From a bacterium BRH_c32 (GTDB taxonomy: Bacteria; Bacteroidota; Ignavibacteria; Ignavibacteriales; Melioribacteraceae): a DNA stretch of 64,000 nucleotides. The stretch spans positions 1 through 64,000 of the forward strand of contig LOEU01000021.1 of assembly GCA_001516025.1 (NCBI GenBank), given 5' to 3'. Under the pieces are notes generated by a model. That model was not told the DNA's origin, made no database searches, and saw only the letters and a list, made by a program, of their open reading frames with translations. Positions within the stretch are counted from its first letter, which is position 1. The number at the start of each line of letters is the position of its first letter. A program made the position numbers and the translations under genes. This document shows positions 9,333 through 18,248 of this stretch, in pieces.

Positions 9333-12305
9333 ATGAGCACTGATAATGAGATAGAAACAATTCTGATCGTAGATGATATGTTGGTAAATCTTCATCTACT
9401 TTCAAAAATACTAACCGACCACGGTTATAAGGTGCGAGCAGTAAAAACAGGATATGAAACAATTGCCTCTGTAAATAATGAACTGCCGGATTTAATCTTA
9501 CTAGACATTATACTGCCGGATATAAATGGATACGAAGTATGCACTCAATTAAAAGCAAATGAAAAAACCTGTTTAGTCCCAATAATATTTTTAAGCGCAC
9601 TAGATAAAACCGAAGAAAAACTTCGCGGGTTTGAAGTTGGCGGAGTGGATTTTATAACAAAACCTTTTATAGTCGAAGAAGTTCTTGTCCGTGTTCAAAC
9701 ACATTTAGAAATTACTCGCCAAAGAACTCAACTTAAAAAAGATGCCGACTTTCTTATTCAATCAAACGATCTACTTAATCATGAAATAAAAGAACGAAAG
9801 TTAGCAGAAGAGAAAATAAAGTCACTTCTAAATAGTGTTGAAATAGAAAAAAGCATGCTGGAATCTTTAATTAACAGTATGACAGCTGAAGTGTGGTTTG
9901 CAGATAAAGACAAAATATATACGCTTGCCAATCCAATTGCTATAAAAACCTTTGGACTAAGTTCTAATGTGATGATAAAAGTAGAAGAATTTATCAGCAG
10001 TCTAAATATTTTACGGCCGGATGGAACTCCACTATTGGTAGAAGAACATCCAACGTTGAAAGCACTTAAAGGTGATACAGTTCTCAACCATGAGGAGATT
10101 GTTCAAATACCAACAACGGGTGAATTTAGATACCGTAGGATTAATGCTGCACCGGTAAAAGATTCAGATGGCAATATTATTGGTGCTGTTTCTGTTGTGC
10201 GCGATATTACTGAATATAAGCAGGCACAAAAAAAAATAATGGCTTCAGAAATTAAGTACCGCAGGCTCTTTGAATCTGCAAAAGATGGAATTCTAATTCT
10301 TGATGCCGAGACCGGAAAGATTGTGGATGTGAATCCATTTCTGATTGAGTTACTTGGTTATTCGCGTGAAGAATTTATTGAGAAAGCAATTTGGGAAATT
10401 GGATTCTTCAAAGATGTTGTAGCAAACTATGATAATTTTTTAGAATTACAGCAGCAAGAATATATTCGTTATGAAAATTTGCCGCTTGAAACGGCTGATG
10501 GGAGAAAGATAAATGTTGAATTTATAAGCAATGTTTATTTAGTAAATGAAAAAAAAGTAATTCAATGTAATATTAGAAACATTTCAGAAAGACTACTTGC
10601 AAAGCATAGACAAATATTTATAGCAAAAATATTGGCAATCTTAAACCGGCCAAATGATTGGCATAAAATTATTAATGATATTCTAACAGAGATAAAAAAA
10701 TTTACAAATTTTGATGCGGTTGCTATTCGTTTAAAAGAAGGTGATGACTATCCGTACTATGCTGTTAATGGGTTATCTGAAATATTTGTTTCGAAGGAAA
10801 GATTCCTATGTTCTAGGGACAAAAACGGGGATATTATATATGATGATAATGGAAAACCACATTTAGAATGTATGTGTGGGAACATCATTTCTAAGCGAAC
10901 AGATCCATTATTACCATTTTTTACTACCAAAGGAAGTTTCTGGTCCAACAATACCACAGAGTTACTAGCAAATAGCACAGAAGAAGAACTGCAGGCAACA
11001 ACACGTAACCACTGCAATGGAGCAGGTTATCAATCTGTAGCTTTAATACCCTTAATTAATAGTGATGAAACAATTGGCATTCTCCAGCTGAATGATAAAC
11101 GTACAAACCAGTTCACACTTGAAATGATCCATTTCTTTGAAAAAATAGCGATGTCATTAGGGATTGCTTTTAAGAGAATGAAAAATGAAAAATTGATAAA
11201 AGAGAGTGAAGAAAATCTTAGAGTTATTTTAGAATCTACAAATGATGGTATTTTAGCTGTTGATAAAAACAATAAGATTATAAAAACAAATAAACGCTTT
11301 ACTGAATTATGGGGCATTCCAAAAGAAATTATCGATTCTAAAGATGAAAATATTCTTTTAAATTTTATTCTCGAACAATTAATCAATCCCATAGAATTTT
11401 TAAATAAAGTAAATAAGTTAAATAATACTACAGAGTCAGATTACGATACTCTATTATTTAAAGATGGACGAATAATCGAAAGATCTTCTTATCACTTAAT
11501 ATTGGCAAATTCTATTTATGGACGTGTTTGGTCATTCCGTGATATTACCGAGCGCAAACGTAACGAGAAAGAATTATTTATTGCAAAAGAAAGAGCTGAG
11601 CAATCCGATAAACTAAAAACGGAATTCCTTTCTCAGATGTCTCACGAAGTTAGAACGCCCTTAAATGTTATTAACGGAAACGTTGAATACCTGAGTGAAA
11701 TATTAAATGACAATATAGATGATGAGGTGAAGCAATGTTTCAATGCAATAGGCTTAGCATCTGAACGAATAATAAGAACAATAGAGATAATTCTGAATTA
11801 TTCCGAATTACAAACCGGCGGGTATAAACCAGATTTAACATATATTGATTTGGGCAAGGATATTATTAACCCATTGATTGCTGAACATAAAAGATCAGCT
11901 GAAACAAAAGGTCTGAGAATTACATTTACCAATAAGATGGATGCCCGGCAGATTCAAGCTGATGAATACAGCATCAAACAGATATTTGCTAATTTGATTG
12001 ACAACGCTATTAAATATTCAAATCATGGCTACATTGAAATTCTGTTGGATATAAATGAAACAGGAAACATCTTTGTGCAAATAAAAGATACAGGCGTAGG
12101 GATGAGTCCGGAATTTCTTTCACATATATTTGAACCATTTGTTCAAGAAGAGCATGGATATTCCAGAAGTTATGACGGAAATGGGTTAGGATTAGCACTA
12201 GTGGAAAAATACTGTAAAATAAATAATGCCGTAATTGAAGTTGAAAGTAAAAAAAATATTGGTTCTACTTTTAAAGTTACGTTTAGCAACCCGGAGATAA
12301 AATGA
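9333..12305 (+). CDS. Sensor histidine kinase with N-terminal receiver (REC-PAS-PAS-GAF-PAS-HisKA-HATPase)
   Basis: This is a 990-residue cytoplasmic protein without membrane segments. Domains in order are: a receiver at about 9-125 with acidic VDD, phospho-acceptor D58 and K110; a coiled-coil linker; a PAS domain about 165-300; a PAS domain about 305-420; a GAF domain about 430-615 with conserved cysteines (C493, ECMCG at 512-516, NHC at 559-561); a PAS domain about 625-742; HisKA with SHEVRTP and H771; and a HATPase with N box NLIDNAIKYS, G1 DTGVGM and G2 GNGLGLAL. It integrates several internal signals and should phosphorylate the single-domain receiver whose gene overlaps its stop codon by 4 bp (ATGA). 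An upstream partner may in turn phosphorylate the N-terminal receiver. The signal is unknown; the Cys-rich GAF subtype recurs in many bacterial kinases. Confidence 0.93.
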   Translation: MSTDNEIETILIVDDMLVNLHLLSKILTDHGYKVRAVKTGYETIASVNNELPDLILLDIILPDINGYEVCTQLKANEKTCLVPIIFLSALDKTEEKLRGFEVGGVDFITKPFIVEEVLVRVQTHLEITRQRTQLKKDADFLIQSNDLLNHEIKERKLAEEKIKSLLNSVEIEKSMLESLINSMTAEVWFADKDKIYTLANPIAIKTFGLSSNVMIKVEEFISSLNILRPDGTPLLVEEHPTLKALKGDTVLNHEEIVQIPTTGEFRYRRINAAPVKDSDGNIIGAVSVVRDITEYKQAQKKIMASEIKYRRLFESAKDGILILDAETGKIVDVNPFLIELLGYSREEFIEKAIWEIGFFKDVVANYDNFLELQQQEYIRYENLPLETADGRKINVEFISNVYLVNEKKVIQCNIRNISERLLAKHRQIFIAKILAILNRPNDWHKIINDILTEIKKFTNFDAVAIRLKEGDDYPYYAVNGLSEIFVSKERFLCSRDKNGDIIYDDNGKPHLECMCGNIISKRTDPLLPFFTTKGSFWSNNTTELLANSTEEELQATTRNHCNGAGYQSVALIPLINSDETIGILQLNDKRTNQFTLEMIHFFEKIAMSLGIAFKRMKNEKLIKESEENLRVILESTNDGILAVDKNNKIIKTNKRFTELWGIPKEIIDSKDENILLNFILEQLINPIEFLNKVNKLNNTTESDYDTLLFKDGRIIERSSYHLILANSIYGRVWSFRDITERKRNEKELFIAKERAEQSDKLKTEFLSQMSHEVRTPLNVINGNVEYLSEILNDNIDDEVKQCFNAIGLASERIIRTIEIILNYSELQTGGYKPDLTYIDLGKDIINPLIAEHKRSAETKGLRITFTNKMDARQIQADEYSIKQIFANLIDNAIKYSNHGYIEILLDINETGNIFVQIKDTGVGMSPEFLSHIFEPFVQEEHGYSRSYDGNGLGLALVEKYCKINNAVIEVESKKNIGSTFKVTFSNPEIK

Positions 12306-12670
12306 AAAAGATACTTATTGTTGAAGATGATATATATTCCCAAGATTTGATGAGAAAAATATTTAGGAAAGATTTTGAAACTGATATATGCAGCTCTTCC
12401 GAAGAGTATCACGAAAAATATTCAGATAAGAAATACTGCGTAATGATAATAGACGTATCCATTAAGGGAAGAAAGAATGGATTGGAATTTATTAAGGAAA
12501 TTAGAGGAATAACTTCTACTAAGAATACGCCAATAATCTGTTTGACAGCACATGCTCAAACAAAAATGAGGGAGATGGCATTGGATTCAGGTGCAGACCT
12601 TTTTATTACAAAGCCTGTATTGAATAAAACACTTAAAGAAGCAATTACGTATTTAATCATGCGAACGTAA
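12302..12670 (+). CDS. Stand-alone response-regulator receiver
   Basis: The 122-residue protein consists only of a receiver domain: acidic pair in VEDD, phospho-acceptor D51 in MIIDVSIKG, T82 in CLTAHAQ, and K104 in ITKPV. It has no DNA-binding or enzymatic output domain, so it must act by protein contact or relay phosphate. The start overlaps the kinase stop (ATGA), which makes that kinase the probable partner. Confidence 0.92.
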   Translation: MKKILIVEDDIYSQDLMRKIFRKDFETDICSSSEEYHEKYSDKKYCVMIIDVSIKGRKNGLEFIKEIRGITSTKNTPIICLTAHAQTKMREMALDSGADLFITKPVLNKTLKEAITYLIMRT

Positions 12671-12681
12671 TTACCAATGAT

Positions 12682-12710
12682 AATTCAGCAGCCATTTCTG
12701 TTGCTGAATT
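12682..12710 (+). terminator. Hairpin after the first kinase/receiver pair
   Basis: A perfect 9-bp inverted repeat (AATTCAGCA ... TGCTGAATT) with an 11-nt loop begins 12 bp after the receiver stop. There is no uridine tract after it, so it may be a weak terminator or mRNA-stabilising hairpin that separates this pair from the VirK-like gene. Confidence 0.4.
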
Positions 12711-12829
12711 TACCTTGTTGTTGGAAAAATATTATTCGAGTTTATAATCTATACTAATTGATTAATGTATAATTATATTTTTATTCAGAGAAATCGGAGC
12801 AAGTAAAATAAAAATGATTATGAGTAACT

Positions 12830-13333
12830 ATGAGAACTTCTAATAACGTTTGTTATCGAATAGCGCGAAAAATATGTTTAACGGCTGCAATAATGGCAAC
12901 CTATACCGGCATTGCATTTTGTACGCCAAATAAGATTAATAGTTTTCAAGAATTATTAACGGCCCTCAAATCAGGGCAAAGTGTTAAAGTTATTATTCAT
13001 TATTCAAATTGCAGATTAGTGATTGCCGGTAAAGATGAAAAAGCTCCGGAAGCTATTGGCGGTATGGAATTAAAATTATTTGAATATTTTGATGTCGGTG
13101 CCGTTAATAATAAAAAAGCATTCATTTCATCTTCGGAAAATATTCTTATTTCTCATCCGCGTTATGGGTATGTTTATAATTATGTCAAGTTGCGCTTCTT
13201 TGAAGATGAATCGGTTGAGATAATTGCAAGGTATCTGGAACCTAAAACTTTTGAAGTGAAGATGGATGAAACATTTTATACAACCATTAATAATATAGAA
13301 AATGATGGGGCAGTATATTTATATTCCGATTGA
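12830..13333 (+). CDS. VirK-family secreted protein
   Basis: The 167-residue protein starts with a basic and hydrophobic signal peptide (cleavage probably after AFC near residue 31). Then comes FQELLTALKSGQSVKVIIHYSNCRL, which matches the conserved opening of the VirK family (Pfam VirK). A GGMELKLFEYF segment and beta-rich C-terminal half follow. The function of the family is poorly defined; it was named from a virulence-inducible gene in plant-associated bacteria. Here it lies between a kinase/receiver pair and a B12-binding sensor, overlapping none, which suggests a periplasmic output or accessory of the signalling cluster. No secretion system is nearby. Confidence 0.65.
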   Translation: MRTSNNVCYRIARKICLTAAIMATYTGIAFCTPNKINSFQELLTALKSGQSVKVIIHYSNCRLVIAGKDEKAPEAIGGMELKLFEYFDVGAVNNKKAFISSSENILISHPRYGYVYNYVKLRFFEDESVEIIARYLEPKTFEVKMDETFYTTINNIENDGAVYLYSD

Positions 13334-13350
13334 TTTTAAGAGGAGGCAGT

Positions 13351-14409
13351 ATGGAAAACCTTAATAGAGAAACTTCGCAAAAGATCCTAGATTTAAAAAG
13401 TAGTTTGCCGCTGATAATTCTTGAAAAACAATTTTTACTTCAACCCCGATTAAAAGAGCAGTATAGTGAAAGGCACAAAAAATTATACTTAGAAGATACT
13501 GCATTTCATTTCAGTTATTTGGCGGAATCAATTGCTGCCGATGAACCAATTCTCTTTAACGAATATTTGAGCTGGGCTAAAATATTTTTTTCTACTTTAC
13601 CTATTGATCTAAATGATATTATTCTGAATTTAGAAATTTTGAGAGATACTCTCGCTTCGAACATGAATTCTGAGATGGCAGCATTAACCAACAGGTATGT
13701 AAATGAAGGAATTGATAAATTCAAAAGTCAAAGCGCTGAGCTTGCATCTTTCATTCTGGAATCTAATCCGTTAAATACTATTGCATCCGACTATTTAAAT
13801 TTCTTAATAGATGGAAACAAAAAAGATGCGCTGGATTTAATATTAGAAATTGTCAATAAGGGAATTTCGATAAAAGATATCTACTTAAATATTTTTCAGG
13901 CAACACAAAAGGAAACCGGAAGATTGTGGCAGATGGGCAAAATAACCGTTGCGCAGGAACATTTTATTACCGCAGCCACCCAGCTTATTATGTCTCAGCT
14001 TTATCCCTATCTATTCTCTTCAACTAAAAAAGAAAAGAAAATTATTATTACTTGCGCCTCAGGCGAACTACATGAAATAGGAGCCCGAATGGTAGCGGAT
14101 TTATTTGAAATGGATGGATGGAATTCCTATTTCTTTGGAGCTAATACTCCACAGAATAGCTTCATTTCAGCCATTGAAGTTTATAAACCGGAAGTGATTG
14201 CTATATCTACAACTATGACTTTTAATCTTAGCACTGTTTCAGATTTGATTAATAGTGTAAGAAAGAATCCTAAGACTAATTATGTTAAAATACTTGTGGG
14301 CGGTTATCCTTTTAATCTGGCAGATAATCTATGGCAAAGTGTGGGCGCAGATGGGCATGCGATGGATGCACTAAGCGCAATAAATCTTGCAAATGAATTC
14401 TTAAATTGA
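13351..14409 (+). CDS. Stand-alone cobalamin-binding sensor with CarH-type photoreceptor motif
   Basis: I place the start at ATG 13351 because AGGAGG lies at 13341-13346; an upstream TTG in frame at 13330 would put this site inside the coding region. The 352-residue protein has an N-terminal helical region (about 1-135) of unknown fold, a four-helix B12-binding cap (about 140-225) and a Rossmann-like B12-binding domain (about 230-352). The cap contains W193, nine residues, then E203-H204, which is the Wx9EH signature of CarH/LitR-type photoreceptors. The binding domain has ELHEIG (E239, H241, G244), an ExHxxG motif whose histidine is the lower cobalt ligand. GGYPFN and GADGHA follow. No MerR helix-turn-helix is present. 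By homology it could bind adenosylcobalamin or methylcobalamin and change state on light or redox change. Adjacent kinases suggest it regulates phosphorylation. Confidence 0.85.
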   Translation: MENLNRETSQKILDLKSSLPLIILEKQFLLQPRLKEQYSERHKKLYLEDTAFHFSYLAESIAADEPILFNEYLSWAKIFFSTLPIDLNDIILNLEILRDTLASNMNSEMAALTNRYVNEGIDKFKSQSAELASFILESNPLNTIASDYLNFLIDGNKKDALDLILEIVNKGISIKDIYLNIFQATQKETGRLWQMGKITVAQEHFITAATQLIMSQLYPYLFSSTKKEKKIIITCASGELHEIGARMVADLFEMDGWNSYFFGANTPQNSFISAIEVYKPEVIAISTTMTFNLSTVSDLINSVRKNPKTNYVKILVGGYPFNLADNLWQSVGADGHAMDALSAINLANEFLN

Positions 14410-14416
14410 ATGAAAT

Positions 14417-15607
14417 ATGATCTACACAGACAAAGGATTGTTAATTACATGTGAGCTTGACGGAAGAATCAATATGGTTCACTACAGTAAATTCGAATCC
14501 GGCGAGACGGTTACAAATGGAAAACTATTTGTAGAGCTATTCAATCAAGAATCGATTGGCAAGGTGCTGGATTTTATTGTCGAGATTAAGAAAAGATCTG
14601 CTTCATTTGGTTGGGAGTTGTTTCTTAAACCGGAATTTTCACTTGAACCGTACTATTTTGGCGGTGTTTTAATTGACGATTCTATTACAATTCTTGCTTC
14701 AAAAAATAAAGTTGATTTTAATAAGTTTCTATCCGGTATAGCTCAGATGAATAATGAGCAGATAAATAAAATAAGAGCTTTAGAGAAAGTTCAAACCGGG
14801 CCGGAAGAATCAAAGATTGATAAAAGCAGTTATTTATTTGATGAAATAAGCCGGTTAAATAATGAATTGGTAAACACGCAAAGAGAGCTTACAAAAAAGA
14901 ATATTGAGTTGGCAGAATTAAATACTCTTAAAAATCAATTTCTTGGAATGGCTGCTCACGATTTAAGAAATCCACTCGGTTTTATTTATAATTTCGTAGA
15001 ATTTATTGAAGAAGAAAGAGAAAATCTCTCTCAAGAACAAATCGAATTTATTGGACAGATAAAATCTTTAAGCAAATTTCTGCTTAACCTGGTAACGGAT
15101 CTATTGGATGTTTCTTCAATTGAAGCCGGTGAAATTAATTTAATTCTGGAACAAATAGACTTAATCTATTTTATAGATCAAAACGTAAAACGTAATAGAT
15201 TTTTAGCTCAGAAGAAAAATATAACAATAAATTTTACGACGAACTGTGAAAACCTGATGATGCAAATAGATAAAAACAAAATTGAGCAAGTAATGACAAA
15301 TCTTATTACAAATGCTATTAAGTTTTCGCAGGCAAACACAATAATTAATGTTGGTCTTAAATTAGACGAGACAAATGTGATTATTTCGGTTACCGATCAA
15401 GGTCAAGGAATAGATAAAGAAGAACTGAATCTTTTATTTAAGCCATTTAAGAAGACTAGCACAAAAAGCACTGCCGGAGAAAAAAGCACAGGTCTAGGAT
15501 TATTTATTGTAAAAAGAATTGTTGAAGCCCATAATGGGAAAATATGGGCAGAAAGTGAATTAACCAAAGGAAGCACTTTTATCGTTTCGCTTCCAATTCA
15601 TATATAA
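14417..15607 (+). CDS. Soluble sensor histidine kinase downstream of the B12 sensor
   Basis: This 396-residue protein starts 7 bp after the B12-sensor stop. The N-terminal 110 residues form a PAS-like alpha/beta domain that I cannot assign to a named family (GRINMVHYS, then a repeated FGGVLIDDSITILASK segment). A coiled coil (about 140-170) leads to HisKA with AAHDLRNPL and H181. The HATPase has N box NLITNAIKFS, G1 DQGQGID and G2 STGLGLFIVKRI. There are no membrane segments. It is probably the kinase that reads the B12-binding protein, and its receiver partner is the next gene. The pairing is inferred from gene order. Confidence 0.9.
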   Translation: MIYTDKGLLITCELDGRINMVHYSKFESGETVTNGKLFVELFNQESIGKVLDFIVEIKKRSASFGWELFLKPEFSLEPYYFGGVLIDDSITILASKNKVDFNKFLSGIAQMNNEQINKIRALEKVQTGPEESKIDKSSYLFDEISRLNNELVNTQRELTKKNIELAELNTLKNQFLGMAAHDLRNPLGFIYNFVEFIEEERENLSQEQIEFIGQIKSLSKFLLNLVTDLLDVSSIEAGEINLILEQIDLIYFIDQNVKRNRFLAQKKNITINFTTNCENLMMQIDKNKIEQVMTNLITNAIKFSQANTIINVGLKLDETNVIISVTDQGQGIDKEELNLLFKPFKKTSTKSTAGEKSTGLGLFIVKRIVEAHNGKIWAESELTKGSTFIVSLPIHI

Positions 15608-15622
15608 TTGATTGAGAATATT

Positions 15623-16000
15623 ATGAAATCAGTAAGTAATAAAAAAATATTAATAGTTGAGGACGAAGAGGAAAGTCAGAAGATATTTCGAAGAATGTTA
15701 GTTGGCTACGACCTTTCTTTTTGTGTATCTGAAATGACTTTAATGGAAAAATTAAGAGAATCTGAATATGGGGTGATTCTAATGGATATTGGGCTTGCCG
15801 GTTCGAAAGATGGACTAATGTTAATTAGGGAACTCAAGTCTACTCCAAAATACTCATCCATTCCAATAATATCCGTAACATCAAGAGTTTACTCAAAACA
15901 GAGAATTCTTGCTACAGAAGCTGGAGCTGCCGCTTATTTGACGAAACCAATTTCAAAAACATTGCTAATTGAAACTATTGAAAAATGTCTTATTCAATAG
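15623..16000 (+). CDS. Stand-alone response-regulator receiver
   Basis: ATG 15623 gives 125 residues that begin directly before the receiver fold; an in-frame TTG at 15608 is possible but has no better ribosome site. Acidic residues in VEDEEE, phospho-acceptor D55 in ILMDIGLAG, a conserved S/T region (ISVTSR) and K in LTKPIS are all present. As with the other receiver in this island, no output domain is attached. It follows the kinase after 15 bp and is probably its phosphate acceptor. Confidence 0.9.
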   Translation: MKSVSNKKILIVEDEEESQKIFRRMLVGYDLSFCVSEMTLMEKLRESEYGVILMDIGLAGSKDGLMLIRELKSTPKYSSIPIISVTSRVYSKQRILATEAGAAAYLTKPISKTLLIETIEKCLIQ

Positions 16001-16040
16001 ATATATTTTTAGTGACCATTATAGGTGCCAAAAAGTTACT

Positions 16041-17732
16041 ATGCTTACATCTGAAATAAAAACTGCTTCATTAGACGAGTATAATTCAAAATCATTGAAG
16101 ATTGCATCTGCAATTGCATTAATTGCAGGTACGTGGTCTTTATTGTTTGAAATATTCTATTTTCACTATTTTGTATTGGACATCTATTTTGCAAGAGTTT
16201 CTTTTACAATAATATCTTTGACTATCTTTTTGTTTTCATTTAAGGAACTTTCCGGACTAGTTTCAACTATCCTTATTCATTTGTTGATTATATCACTCAT
16301 CAGCTCCTTTATTTATACTATTTATAAAATTCCTGCTACTCTTTTCATCAACTCTCAGATTATTTCTTTATTAATATTTACAACCGCACTAATATTTAGC
16401 TGGGAAGTAAAAAATCAAATTATTGTCGCTATTTACTATAACATTCTTTTTGCAGCATCTATAATATTTAATGGATCAAGTATTTTTCTTCTTCCAGATC
16501 TATTCTCAATTACCATTTTTGTCTCCCTTATTAGTTTACTTAGCGTTGTTGCAAGCGCAATAAATTATAAACTGCGGGAAATATATAAGCAAAAGAGTGA
16601 TGAAAATAATTTCCTGTTCAATTCTCTCCCGTTAGGTATTTGCAGAACTGATATTCATGGCAACATAATATCAGCTAATAAATATTTAAATCGGCTGCTC
16701 GGAATAAATGATAAAGAGAATAAATTATTTAATTATCTATTAAGTGATACACTGAAAGAGAATTTTGAAAAAGGAATTACGAAAAATATTGAGATGGAAG
16801 TTGAGTATGAAAAAGAAGGCAGGATAAGACACTTAAATGTTATTGCGGATGTTATTACTGATAATGAATCTGCAAAATCATATGGATTTATTATCCAGGA
16901 TAATACTGAAGTAATAATAGCAAAGCACGAAAAAGAAAGAGCAAATAAAAAATTACTTGATGAAATAACCGAGAAAGAAAAAATATTAAGAGTAGCGTTA
17001 CTACAAAAAAATCAAAAACTTCAGTTACTTGCAAAGATAAACCATGAAGTAAGAACTCCTCTTAACGCAATTCTTTTATTCCATGAAATGGTTGGAGATA
17101 ATATTCTTAAATCAGTTGAAGAAATAAAAACATATTCCAAATCTGTAAAAACATCTTCTAGCCATCTGCTTAATACTATTAATAATTTCATTGACTACGC
17201 AAAAATAGAAACAGGTAAAATGGAAGTGGAGGAGGAGCTGTTTAATATTAAGGAAGAAATAACCGGTGTCATACAATTATTAACTCCCCTAACGTTTAAT
17301 AAAAATATCTCTCTATATCTTAGAATTGATGATGACTGCCTGAACTTGGCTTTCACAGATGCAGTGAAATACAGGCAAATAATGATTAATCTAATTGCTA
17401 ATTCACTTAAGTTTACTAAAGTTGGTAATGTAACGGTTTTTTTGAAAAATGTTCTCGTTGAAAAAGATAAATATATGATTACGACAATTATAGAAGATAC
17501 AGGAATAGGAATACCGCTAGATAAACTTGATTATATTTTTGATCCTTTTGTTTCATCCGGTAATGTAGAAGAAACACAGCATAGCAGCGGACTTGGACTT
17601 GCAATATGTAAAGAATTCATTCAAATGCTCGGTGGAAATATAATTGTTGAAAGCATCCTCGGCAAAGGATCTAAATTTACTTTAACACTCCCTTATGAGT
17701 ATAATCCGGCAATTCAACCACAAATAAGATGA
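16041..17732 (+). CDS. Membrane-bound PAS sensor histidine kinase
   Basis: I chose ATG 16041 over an in-frame upstream start at 15969, because the latter would overlap the receiver gene by 32 bp and adds a non-conserved leader. The 563-residue protein has about six hydrophobic helices between residues 20 and 175. A PAS domain (about 187-295; LPLGICRTDIHGNIISANKY) and coiled coil follow. HisKA has KINHEVRTPL with H335. The HATPase has N box NLIANSLKFT, G1 EDTGIGIP and G2 SSGLGLAICKEF. It is the last gene of the signalling run and lacks a dedicated receiver, so it probably feeds one of the two free receivers. Confidence 0.9.
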   Translation: MLTSEIKTASLDEYNSKSLKIASAIALIAGTWSLLFEIFYFHYFVLDIYFARVSFTIISLTIFLFSFKELSGLVSTILIHLLIISLISSFIYTIYKIPATLFINSQIISLLIFTTALIFSWEVKNQIIVAIYYNILFAASIIFNGSSIFLLPDLFSITIFVSLISLLSVVASAINYKLREIYKQKSDENNFLFNSLPLGICRTDIHGNIISANKYLNRLLGINDKENKLFNYLLSDTLKENFEKGITKNIEMEVEYEKEGRIRHLNVIADVITDNESAKSYGFIIQDNTEVIIAKHEKERANKKLLDEITEKEKILRVALLQKNQKLQLLAKINHEVRTPLNAILLFHEMVGDNILKSVEEIKTYSKSVKTSSSHLLNTINNFIDYAKIETGKMEVEEELFNIKEEITGVIQLLTPLTFNKNISLYLRIDDDCLNLAFTDAVKYRQIMINLIANSLKFTKVGNVTVFLKNVLVEKDKYMITTIIEDTGIGIPLDKLDYIFDPFVSSGNVEETQHSSGLGLAICKEFIQMLGGNIIVESILGKGSKFTLTLPYEYNPAIQPQIR

Positions 17733-18248
17733 TGATATATTACTAAATTTCCTTTCTATTTCTATTTTGTTTCCATTCAAGTCAGCAACCTTCCCGGCTA
17801 ACCAATACCGGAGGAAGCAGCTCTGAGCCTAAATGAATAAAATCAAGACTCTAAAAATGTATATCGTTGGATCAGAGAATTTATTTAATATAACAATATC
17901 GAAATATTTTACAGCGGCTGATTTCGAAGTGAGAAACATTAAATTAGTGGCTTACCTCTCGGTACTGTTAAAGGGGGAAAGATTAAGCAATCCACTTTTT
18001 AAATAAGAGAAATTTTTTAGAATAAAGAACTTTAATAATAATTAACTTATCTTAGGGTGGATTAATTACGAATGGGAATTTACAGAGAGTTACTTGGTAA
18101 ATTGAACGTCTCTAATAATATTAAAAATATGAGCTTGGTTATCAGTGTAGAGTTCCGAAATCCAATAGCGTTCATGCTAAGAAATAGAATGGAGATGCCC
18201 GAAAATCCTTTAAAGAGTAGAGATAAATTTTAAACAAGGAGTATACAA
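17733..18248. other. Intergenic stretch with hairpin, short reading frame and an IS21-like unit
   Basis: Three things can be seen. A stem-loop lies at 17790-17817, where CTTCC-CGG pairs with CCGG-AGGAAG, and is followed by AGCAGC. A 57-codon reading frame is listed separately at 17833-18006. An IS21-like unit (CTTAGGGTGGATTAATTACG, from 18051) ends near 18081. The remainder up to the lipoprotein start appears non-coding. Confidence 0.5.
17833..18006 (+). pseudogene. Possible truncated receiver-like small protein (57 aa)
   Basis: A 57-residue reading frame runs from ATG to TAA. It reads KTLKMYIVGSENLFN followed by a helix-like ISKYFTAADFEVRN. This resembles the first strand and helix of a response-regulator receiver, but the acidic pocket is missing. 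GGAGG is 18 bp upstream, too far for a normal ribosome site. It could be the stump of a receiver gene lost from the signalling island, or a chance frame. Confidence 0.25.

Noticed and set aside
12830-13333. VirK-like protein as evidence for a type IV secretion or plant-virulence locus
   Set aside because: No vir, trb or other secretion genes occur in the window.
17781-17830. SRP 4.5S RNA or a riboswitch
   Set aside because: GGAAGCAGC recalls the SRP apical region, but the loop is too large and the long flanking stem is missing; SAM, cobalamin and c-di-GMP riboswitch cores do not match.
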